Below are positions 16,807 through 23,541 of a stretch of 48,081 nt of DNA, piece after piece (within the stretch, counting starts at the first letter, position 1; every line of letters starts with the position of its first letter). The translations under genes and the position numbers were made by a program. This DNA comes from JBBRNH01 sp038230415 (GTDB taxonomy: Bacteria; Bacteroidota; Bacteroidia; Cytophagales; Spirosomataceae). Under the pieces are notes generated by a model. The model was not told the DNA's origin, made no database searches, and was given only the letters and a program-made list of their open reading frames with translations. The stretch covers positions 1 to 48,081 of the forward strand of contig JBBRNH010000038.1 of the NCBI GenBank assembly GCA_038230415.1, read 5' to 3'.

Positions 16807-17847
16807 TCAAAAGCCCTTCGCCAGCGTTTTTATCCGGCACAGATAGCCATCGGCGGTCATGTAGAGCGTAGATCCATCGTCGCCCCAGCCGCAGTTGGCC
16901 GTGAGTTGGCCGGTCTCGATGCGGCCCAGCAGCACACCCTCCGGCGAGAGCACTAAAACCCCGCCGGGGCCGGTGGTCCAGATGTTACCCGTCCGGTCGG
17001 TTTTCAGGCCGTCGGGTGCGCCTTTTAATCCCTGCTTGCTCAGGGCCGATGCGTTGAAGAGTTCGCGGCCCGGCCCCAGGGTACACGTTTTTGCGCCATC
17101 GTCCTGCAACGAATAGGCCATAACCACCGGCCTGTCTCCGTCAGACTGCGCGATGTACAGCGTTTTTTCGTCGGGCGAGAGCGCTACACCGTTTGGCCGG
17201 GTCAAGTCACTGATAATGAGCGATACCGTGCCCGGTCCGTCGCCACGGTCGGGCGCAATGCGATAGACCCCAAAAACCGGCGTTTCGCGGGTGGGGTCAT
17301 TCTCCTGTTTGGGCAGGCCGTAGGGCGGATCGGTGAAGTAGTAACTGCCCTTGCTGTGGGCCACCACATCGTTGGGGCTGTTGAAGCGTTTACCCTGGAA
17401 ATTATCGGCCAGGGTTCGTTTGCCCCCGCCCGAAAGCGGCATAGCCGACACCCGCCGGTCACCATGTTCGCAGGCAATGAGCCGCCCCTGCCCGTCAAGG
17501 GTCAGGCCGTTGGAGCCGGGTTCGTTGGAGTAGGTTCCCGCGCCGGTGTAGCCCGACGGTTTCAAAAACGGAGTGAGTCCGTCGGCTTCGGTCCACTTGA
17601 AAATCGTGTTCTGTGGCACGTCAGAAAACAGCAGGTAGCCGGGGGCGTTGGCCTGTGGTTTTACCCAAACGGGGCCTTCGCTCCAGACAAACCCCGTTGC
17701 CAAAACCTCAATTTTTGCGTCGGGGGCAATTAATTTATCGAAGCGCGGGTCGAGCCGGACAAGGCGGCCCATTGTTGGATACGGCGGTCGAACGGCCATT
17801 GTGAAGGATAAAAGGAGAACAAAGGGAAGCAGGATGATTTTTTGCAT
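16807..17847 (-). CDS. SMP-30/gluconolactonase/LRE family protein, secreted
   Basis: A 346-residue six-bladed propeller of the SMP-30/gluconolactonase family with a signal peptide (about residues 1-18). The metal-binding Glu is in SEGPVWV; the segment SNEPGSNGLTLDGQGRLIAC corresponds to the conserved Asn/Asp blade, and DLTRPNGVALSPDEKTLYIA holds the other conserved Asn and SPDEK loop. Family members hydrolyse lactones, often gluconolactone, using a divalent metal; the true substrate cannot be read. It probably acts in the periplasm. It converges on the sigma factor gene and stands alone. Confidence 0.88.
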   Translation of the reverse strand: MQKIILLPFVLLLSFTMAVRPPYPTMGRLVRLDPRFDKLIAPDAKIEVLATGFVWSEGPVWVKPQANAPGYLLFSDVPQNTIFKWTEADGLTPFLKPSGYTGAGTYSNEPGSNGLTLDGQGRLIACEHGDRRVSAMPLSGGGKRTLADNFQGKRFNSPNDVVAHSKGSYYFTDPPYGLPKQENDPTRETPVFGVYRIAPDRGDGPGTVSLIISDLTRPNGVALSPDEKTLYIAQSDGDRPVVMAYSLQDDGAKTCTLGPGRELFNASALSKQGLKGAPDGLKTDRTGNIWTTGPGGVLVLSPEGVLLGRIETGQLTANCGWGDDGSTLYMTADGYLCRIKTLAKGF

Positions 17848-17976
17848 AACAGGCCGGTGAAGGGGAGCGTGAAGGTGCCAACTTTTTTTTGATTATCCGG
17901 TTAAAATCGGTCAGATTCACCCCCAGAAATAACACGAAGCTGCATTCCGCAGTTAAACACAAACTACAAAACTCAC

Positions 17977-17995
17977 GGCGGAGTGCAACTCCGCC
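17977..17995. repeat. Short palindrome upstream of the NTF2-like gene
   Basis: GGCGGAGT and ACTCCGCC form a perfect 8-bp stem with a 3-base loop, 12 bases before the ATG at 18008. It is either a small interspersed repeat or a 5'-leader hairpin. Confidence 0.5.
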
Positions 17996-18007
17996 CTATT
18001 TAATCTC

Positions 18008-18472
18008 ATGAAAAAAGTACTCGTATTCACCGTAGCCATGCTGTTCACGCTGGCCGTTCAGGCCCAGACCACCGCCCCCGTTACCACCACTGCCACCGCC
18101 ACCGACCCTACGCAGGACCCGAAGGGCGTAACGATGGCGTTTTTCAAGGTGTTGAAAGATGCTGATAGCGGGACGCTCGTTAAAATTGCGACCGACGATT
18201 TTGTTATCATCAGTTCTGACGGCCAGCAGGCCGACCGTGATTTGCTCGGTCAGGCACTCGGCGGGGGTTTTCTGACCGTTCAGGAGTCACCCGTCAACGT
18301 TAGCCGGACGAGTGTTTACAACGGCGATGCCGCCGTTGTAGCCGGAACGATGCGTTTCAAAGGCGATTTACAGGGGCAGAAATTTGATATGCCGGTTATT
18401 TTCTCGGCTACCTGCATCAAGCAGGGTGCGGGTTGGAAAATTGCCGGGATGCAGATTACACCGGGGAAATAA
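18008..18472 (+). CDS. Exported NTF2-like (DUF4440/SnoaL-type) protein
   Basis: A 154-residue protein with a signal peptide (cleavage after about residue 19, AVQA|Q) and a cone-shaped NTF2-like domain: an N-terminal helix (GVTMAFFKVLKDADSGTLVKI), DDFVIISSDGQQADRDLLG, then paired strands ending CIKQGAGWKIAGMQITPGK. The GWKI ending is typical of DUF4440/SnoaL-like domains. The fold hosts many small-molecule enzymes and binding proteins, so no specific function is assigned. A strong bidirectional terminator follows. Confidence 0.72.
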   Translation: MKKVLVFTVAMLFTLAVQAQTTAPVTTTATATDPTQDPKGVTMAFFKVLKDADSGTLVKIATDDFVIISSDGQQADRDLLGQALGGGFLTVQESPVNVSRTSVYNGDAAVVAGTMRFKGDLQGQKFDMPVIFSATCIKQGAGWKIAGMQITPGK

Positions 18473-18492
18473 TCCTGTCGGCATCTCTCAAC

Positions 18493-18535
18493 CACCAAAA
18501 AGCCCGTTTCTAATTCAGAAACGGGCTTTTTGGTG
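18493..18535. terminator. Bidirectional Rho-independent terminator
   Basis: A perfect 19-bp stem (18493-18511 with 18517-18535) and a 5-base loop; GCCCGTTTCT is the inner part, and A/T runs flank both sides. It separates the convergent NTF2-like and VOC genes and should work in both directions. Confidence 0.88.
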
Positions 18536-18557
18536 ATTATGAAACGCTGTAATCAGG

Positions 18558-19046
18558 CTATAATTCGCTCAATAAATCTCTCAAATCCAATGTTTCCGTG
18601 AATATATCGAGCGACCCATCCGGTTTGTTCGGCCACAGTTCACGGGGCCGGTCCCAGTATAATTCTACACCGTTATTGTCGGGGTCATTCAGATAAATCG
18701 CTTCTGAAACACCATGATTGGTGGCTCCCGTCAGCGGGTAATTCGCCTTGAGCAATCGGCTAAAAATGACCGCCAAATCACGCCGGGTTGGGTACAGGAT
18801 AGCGGTATGATACAACCCAACGCCGTTTACGGGTGCCGGTGGTGCGTCTTTACTGTGCCAGGTGTTCAGCCCGATGTGGTGATGGTAGCCGCCTGCCGAG
18901 ACGAATGCCGCCTGACTGCCGTAGCGCATAACTAAGTCAAAGCCCAGTAAGTCCCGGTAAAATCCGAGTGACCGCTCCAGGTCAGAAACTTTCAAATGCA
19001 CGTGGCCGATGCGTGTTTGGGCCGGTATAACGTAGTTTTCGTTCAT
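18558..19046 (-). CDS. VOC family (glyoxalase/extradiol dioxygenase-like) protein
   Basis: A 162-residue vicinal-oxygen-chelate protein. Two beta-alpha-beta-beta-beta modules are visible: IGHVHLKVSDLERSLGFYRD (residues 13-32) with YHHHIGLNTW (54-63), and LYHTAILYP (79-87) with NHGVSEAIYLNDPDNNGVEL (110-129). Candidate metal ligands are H17, one of H55-57, H80 or H111, and E128. The last segment resembles CatE-type catechol-2,3-dioxygenases, although those usually have two such domain pairs (about 280 residues), so the reaction is uncertain. It diverges from the CocE gene. Confidence 0.8.
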   Translation of the reverse strand: MNENYVIPAQTRIGHVHLKVSDLERSLGFYRDLLGFDLVMRYGSQAAFVSAGGYHHHIGLNTWHSKDAPPAPVNGVGLYHTAILYPTRRDLAVIFSRLLKANYPLTGATNHGVSEAIYLNDPDNNGVELYWDRPRELWPNKPDGSLDIFTETLDLRDLLSEL

Positions 19047-19057
19047 GGTTGTTGAGG

Positions 19058-19085
19058 TTGTCAGCCCGGTTAGTTTGTATCTTGC
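19058..19085 (+). promoter_or_regulatory. Possible promoter of the CocE-type hydrolase
   Basis: TTG at 19058-19060, a 17-base spacer and TATCTTGC at 19078-19085. The predicted start near 19090 leaves about 22 bases of leader. Confidence 0.4.
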
Positions 19086-19111
19086 GGGCGGTCTTTCGTC
19101 AATTTCAGCTC

Positions 19112-21013
19112 ATGCTCAATCGCCTGTTTCTTCTTCTCTGTCTGCTGCCCGCCTTAGTGTACGCCCAGCAAATCCCGGTTGTTAGTCCATACCCGAACAC
19201 CATCGCGCAGGATTCGGCGTATGTCCGGGATACCTACCAAAAGTTAGAATTTATGGTTCCCATGCGCGATGGCACCAAACTCTTCACCCAGATTTACGCG
19301 CCCAAAGACACCACCGCCAAACACCCGATTCTGATGCAACGCACGCCGTATAGCTGCCAGCCCTACGGCCCGGAGCGGTTTCGGAGCCGGGTTGGGGCCA
19401 ATGTTTTTATGCTGCGCGAAAACTATGTTGTTGTTTATCAGGATGTTCGGGGACGGTGGGCATCCGAAGGCAAATTTGTGGAGATGACCCCGCACCTCGA
19501 CAAAAAAACGGCCAAAACGGATATTGACGAGGCCAGCGATACCTACGACACCATTGACTGGCTGCTCAAAAACCTGCCCGGCCACAACGGGCGCGTGGGG
19601 CAGTGGGGCATCAGTTACCCCGGTTTTTTTGCCTCGGCGGGCAGCGTGTCGGGGCATCCGGCACTCGTGGCCTCCTCACCCCAGGCACCAATGGCGAACC
19701 TCTGGCGCGACGATGCTTTTCATAACGGGGCCTTTATGATGCCCGCCAACTTCGGGTTTTATAACTATTTTTTGGAACATACCAAGCCCACCAAGGTGAA
19801 CCCGCCCGCGCTGTTTGAGGCCAACGATGGCGATGGCTATCAGTTTTACCTGAACATGGGAACAACGGCCAACTCCGAAACTGATTTCTACAAGAACCGC
19901 AACCCGTATTATCACGAGAATTTCGACCACCCCGATTATGACCAGCACTGGCAACGGCGGGATATTCTGCCGCACCTGCGCGGTATCAAACACGCGGTGA
20001 TGGTGGTGGGCGGCTGGTACGACGAGCAGGACTTGTTCGGAACCTTTAACACTTACAAGGCCATTGAGCGGCAAAACCCCGGCATTCAGAACGTTTTTGT
20101 GGTTGGCCCCTGGATTCACGGCGGCTGGGCATCGCCGAGCCGGACGGGGCAAACGCTGGCCGACCTGGATTTTGGCTCTGCCGTGTCGCCGTATTACCAG
20201 GAGACCATCGAGGCCCGGTTTTTCAGGCATTACCTCACCGACCCCACCGGCCCGCTCGACCTGCCCGAAGCCACGCTGTTTGAGACCGGCACTAACCGCT
20301 GGCGCACGTTTGACCGCTACCCGCCCAAAACCACCGAACGCAGTCTGTATCTGCAACCGGGCGGCAAACTTGGTTTCGACGCGCCCGGCCCGGTTTCTGG
20401 CCCGGCCAGTTCGTTCAGCGAGTTTGTGTCTGACCCGGCGCACCCGGTGCCGTTTTCCCCTAAAATCAACGATGGTTTTTCGGCGGCATACATGGTTGAA
20501 GACCAGCGGTTTGCCTCGGCGCGGCCCGATGTGCTGACGTTTCAGACCGAGCCACTCACCGCCGACCTTACCCTGGCCGGGCCAATTGCAGCGAATCTGA
20601 CGGTTTCGACCACCGGCACCGATGCTGATTGGGTCGTGAAAGTGATTGATGTGTATCCTGCCGACGCGCCCGCCAATCCGCAGAAGCCGGGCGTGGTCTA
20701 TGCCTATTATCAGCAGTTGATTCGGTCAGAGATTATCCGGGGCAAATACCGCAACAACGTCAGTAAGCCGGAGTCGTTTAAGCCGGGGCAACCCACTTCC
20801 GTATCCGTTGAGTTGCAGGATGTGCTGCACACGATCAAAAAAGGCCACCGCCTGATGGTACAGGTGCAAAGCTCGTGCTTCCCCTGGGCCGACCGCAATC
20901 CGCAGACGTTCGTAAATATTTTTCAGGCTAAACCGGCTGACTATCAAAAAGCTACGCACCGCGTTTATCACGGCAAGGGCGCAGTTAGTTCGCTGAAAAT
21001 CGGGGTTTTATAA
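19112..21013 (+). CDS. CocE/NonD family hydrolase (X-Pro dipeptidyl-peptidase/acyl esterase type)
   Basis: A 633-residue exported serine hydrolase. The ATG at 19112 gives a clean signal peptide (residues 1-18, LVYA|Q). The alpha/beta-hydrolase part starts at VPMRDGTKLFTQIYAP, includes the oxyanion-side YQDVRGRWASEG, and has the nucleophile in GQWGISYPGF (Ser about 168). The acid is probably in GGWYDEQDLFGTF and the His in VGPWIHGGW. The C-terminal jelly-roll domain (from about ADLTLAGPIAANLTV) ends with the CocE hallmark MVQVQSSCFPWADRNPQT. Homologues cleave alpha-amino acid esters, beta-lactam side chains or glutaryl-acylated compounds. Likely periplasmic; substrate unknown. Confidence 0.92.
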   Translation: MLNRLFLLLCLLPALVYAQQIPVVSPYPNTIAQDSAYVRDTYQKLEFMVPMRDGTKLFTQIYAPKDTTAKHPILMQRTPYSCQPYGPERFRSRVGANVFMLRENYVVVYQDVRGRWASEGKFVEMTPHLDKKTAKTDIDEASDTYDTIDWLLKNLPGHNGRVGQWGISYPGFFASAGSVSGHPALVASSPQAPMANLWRDDAFHNGAFMMPANFGFYNYFLEHTKPTKVNPPALFEANDGDGYQFYLNMGTTANSETDFYKNRNPYYHENFDHPDYDQHWQRRDILPHLRGIKHAVMVVGGWYDEQDLFGTFNTYKAIERQNPGIQNVFVVGPWIHGGWASPSRTGQTLADLDFGSAVSPYYQETIEARFFRHYLTDPTGPLDLPEATLFETGTNRWRTFDRYPPKTTERSLYLQPGGKLGFDAPGPVSGPASSFSEFVSDPAHPVPFSPKINDGFSAAYMVEDQRFASARPDVLTFQTEPLTADLTLAGPIAANLTVSTTGTDADWVVKVIDVYPADAPANPQKPGVVYAYYQQLIRSEIIRGKYRNNVSKPESFKPGQPTSVSVELQDVLHTIKKGHRLMVQVQSSCFPWADRNPQTFVNIFQAKPADYQKATHRVYHGKGAVSSLKIGVL

Positions 21014-21026
21014 AGGCAGTCCGGCC

Positions 21027-21833
21027 CTATAACCCGACGTGATAATCGTAGCCGCGCTCGGCCCAGAAGTCTTTCGGGCGGTCGTCCTGGAAGGTTATCG
21101 TGCCGATGCGCTTGAGGTTTTTTACGCCGTATTTCACCGGAATAATCAGCCGAAGGGGTGCGCCGTGCGGTTCGGTGAGGGGTTGGCCGTTCATTTCGTA
21201 AGCCAGCAGCGTTTGGGGGTGCATGGCACTGGCAATGTCTAACCCAACGTAGTAGCCGTTGTCGGGTGTGGTCATCCCGACGTGCCTGAAATAATCCGCT
21301 TCGCCGGTTGCGGGCTGCCCCGATTTGGTGCCGAGGTTATATTTCGCCACGAAATCGGCAAACCGAACCCCGCCCCAGTGCTGAATCTGGCTCCAGCCCT
21401 CTACGCACTTAAACTCAAACACCTGATCATGTTTAGGCAACGCTTTGATGTCATCAATGGTGAGCGTAAGCGGTGGGCGGTCCGGCTGTTGCACCGTCAG
21501 TGTCCAGTCGGCCACGACAAACGCACTTTTCATACCGTCTTTGCCGTTGACGCGGGGCGTTTTGGCGGCTTGTTCGAGCGGAAACGTCGGGGCCAGATGC
21601 TGATTGCTGAAATAGGCATTGGCAATCTGCTCGTTGGTATTCAGCGCGTCGCGCAACACCTTGGGCAAACCGGCAACGCGGGGCTGTGCGGCCACGTATT
21701 TCCAGATTCCCAGCGGCACCAAACTCGCCAGCCCGAACCAGGCGAAGGCTTTGATCGTTCGCCGACGAATTTGCTGGTCGGTGGTGAGCATTTCCCGTTC
21801 GGGCATTGCGGGGGTTTGGTCGTTGTTGTTCAT
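21027..21833 (-). CDS. Sulfite-oxidase-fold molybdopterin-dependent oxidoreductase (MsrP/YedY-like)
   Basis: A 268-residue molybdoenzyme. I chose the ATG at 21833 because the upstream extension is intergenic. The N-terminus has a twin-arginine-like motif, RRRTIKAFAWFGLASLVPLG (residues 23-42), fitting export of a folded cofactor enzyme, perhaps as a membrane anchor. Cys143 in FKCVEGWSQIQHWGGV is the molybdenum ligand of the sulfite oxidase fold. The C-terminal part (LRLIIPVKYGVKNLKRIGTI) is typical of YedY-like catalytic subunits. The cytochrome b gene lies 60 bases upstream on the same strand, paralleling msrPQ; the substrate (sulfoxide, sulfite or other) is not determined. Confidence 0.85.
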   Translation of the reverse strand: MNNNDQTPAMPEREMLTTDQQIRRRTIKAFAWFGLASLVPLGIWKYVAAQPRVAGLPKVLRDALNTNEQIANAYFSNQHLAPTFPLEQAAKTPRVNGKDGMKSAFVVADWTLTVQQPDRPPLTLTIDDIKALPKHDQVFEFKCVEGWSQIQHWGGVRFADFVAKYNLGTKSGQPATGEADYFRHVGMTTPDNGYYVGLDIASAMHPQTLLAYEMNGQPLTEPHGAPLRLIIPVKYGVKNLKRIGTITFQDDRPKDFWAERGYDYHVGL

Positions 21834-21893
21834 AGCATTGTTTGTGGTTTGTAGTTTGTGGTTACGGATGACATCACAAACCACAAACTGATT

Positions 21894-22550
21894 TCATTCC
21901 TTCACCACATCAAAGCCGGTTATCATACTCCTGAAATTGTTCCAGCCTGCTTTGGCAACCTGCGCCACGTGAACCAAAAAAAACAGCACATAGCCCGTAG
22001 TGAGGGCAAAGTGAATGAGCCGGGCCGTTGGGTAACCGCCAAAAATGGTGGTCAGCCACCAGAGTTGGGTTGGTTTATAAATTGCCAGACCCGTCAGGAA
22101 CGAGCCAAGGCCCATCACCACAATGGCCGAATAGGCGATGCGCTGGGCCGCGTTGTATTTGTCCATCGGGGGCATCGTTTTGCGGATACCGAGGTCGTGC
22201 AAGACCACCTGCCAGGCTTCGGCAAACGAGTTTCGTTTGGGCAATAAGTACCGCCATTCGCCCGAAATGGCCGTGTAGCCCACGTAGAGAATGCCATTGA
22301 TGATAAAAATCCATTGAAAGACAAAGTGCCAGGCCATGCCCTCGGCCAATCGGAACGGCACCTTGAGGGCGGCAAAAAACCACTTCGGGAAAAACTCGAT
22401 CAGGGTGAAACCCGCCACCTGAATCTTGTAGGGATGGTAAGCCCAGTAAATCAGCAGGCCGCTCCAGATCATCACCGTCAGCACCGGAAAATTAATCCAG
22501 TGAAACCAGCGGATGGCAAGCGGGTGTTTGTTTTCAACGATTCGTTTCAT
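21894..22550 (-). CDS. Cytochrome b561-type membrane subunit
   Basis: A 218-residue four-helix heme protein. I chose MKRIVENKHP at 22550: its ATG overlaps the TGA of the upstream dehydrogenase (ATGA), which suggests translational coupling. Histidines in HPLAIRWFHWINF, in WHFVFQWIFIINGILYVGY and near the C-terminus (RLIHFALTTGYVLFFLVHVAQ) can bind b-type hemes as in the cytochrome b561/formate-dehydrogenase gamma group. It probably passes quinol electrons to the molybdoenzyme encoded next, a pairing analogous to MsrQ-MsrP though the cytochrome is of a different family. Confidence 0.85.
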   Translation of the reverse strand: MKRIVENKHPLAIRWFHWINFPVLTVMIWSGLLIYWAYHPYKIQVAGFTLIEFFPKWFFAALKVPFRLAEGMAWHFVFQWIFIINGILYVGYTAISGEWRYLLPKRNSFAEAWQVVLHDLGIRKTMPPMDKYNAAQRIAYSAIVVMGLGSFLTGLAIYKPTQLWWLTTIFGGYPTARLIHFALTTGYVLFFLVHVAQVAKAGWNNFRSMITGFDVVKE

Positions 22551-23494
22551 GTTTTTTTGCTGTTTATCATCCATTCTTTCAGTTGCCTCACCAGTACCTC
22601 ATTGATACGAACGTAACTTTCGTGCGTCCAGCCGGCCACGTGCGGAGTCAGCACGACGCGGGCCGATGTGCGAAGATAGTCAAACGCGGATTGCTGGACG
22701 GGGGTGAGCGTAGCCAATTTTTCGTTTTCCAGCACATCCAGCCCGGCCCCTCTGATTTTGCCGCTTTCTAAGCCCTGTACCACATCGGCCAAGACCACAA
22801 TTTCGCCCCGCGCAATGTTGAGCAGATAAAACGGTTTGGCCGTTTGCGAGATAAAGTCGGCGTTGACCCAGCCCCGCGATTCATCGGTGAGGGGAATATG
22901 CAGGCTAATTACATCGGCTTGGGCCTGAATAGTTTCCATAGCAACGGCGGAGGCAAATTCATCGCCGTAATCGGTCAAAAACTTATCGTAACACAGCACC
23001 CGGCACCCAAATCCAGAGAGCCGCCGGGCAGTGGCGCGGCCATTGTTGCCGTATCCGATAATGCCAACGCACATACTGCCAAGTTCGTAGCCCCGGTTGC
23101 CCTCCCGATCCCAGATGCCTTGCCGAACCTCCCGGTCGGCTTTGCCGATGTTTGCCAACAGCGACAGCAATAGCCCAACGGTATGCTCGGCAACGGCATC
23201 GCGGTTGCCTTCGCCCGCGTGAAACACCGCAATACCGCGCTGATTGACTGCGTTTAGGTCAATCAGATCAAGCCCGGCCCCGGCCCGGCCAATGTAGCGC
23301 AGGTTGGGGGCATGGGCCAGCAGTGGTTCATCAACGGTGGTTTTGCTGCGGACAATCAACCCCTCGAACGGGTCAATCTGCGCCATAATATCGGCACGGG
23401 TGATTTTGGGGTGGTAATCGAAGGTAAAACCGGCTTCGGTGAGCATCGTAAACAGCGAGGGGTGCATCTCGTCGGCAATCAGAATCTGGTTCAT
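22547..23494 (-). CDS. D-2-hydroxyacid dehydrogenase (phosphoglycerate dehydrogenase-like)
   Basis: A 315-residue NAD-dependent D-2-hydroxyacid dehydrogenase. The ATG at 23494 (MNQILIADEMHPSLF) is the natural start; the open frame upstream is only antisense to the repetitive pdxA extension. The Rossmann motif is VGIIGYGNNGRATA, the substrate arginine is in NIARGEIV, the catalytic Glu follows in GLDVLENE, and the catalytic His is in LTPHVAGWT. It lacks the C-terminal ACT domain of long SerA enzymes. It might make 3-phosphohydroxypyruvate for serine and pyridoxal phosphate pathways, and it diverges from pdxA by 47 bases, but other 2-hydroxyacids are possible. Confidence 0.87.
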   Translation of the reverse strand: MNQILIADEMHPSLFTMLTEAGFTFDYHPKITRADIMAQIDPFEGLIVRSKTTVDEPLLAHAPNLRYIGRAGAGLDLIDLNAVNQRGIAVFHAGEGNRDAVAEHTVGLLLSLLANIGKADREVRQGIWDREGNRGYELGSMCVGIIGYGNNGRATARRLSGFGCRVLCYDKFLTDYGDEFASAVAMETIQAQADVISLHIPLTDESRGWVNADFISQTAKPFYLLNIARGEIVVLADVVQGLESGKIRGAGLDVLENEKLATLTPVQQSAFDYLRTSARVVLTPHVAGWTHESYVRINEVLVRQLKEWMINSKKT

Positions 23495-23541
23495 CGGCGG
23501 TGTTTTCGTAACTTGCAGGCAAGGATAATGGATAACGAATA

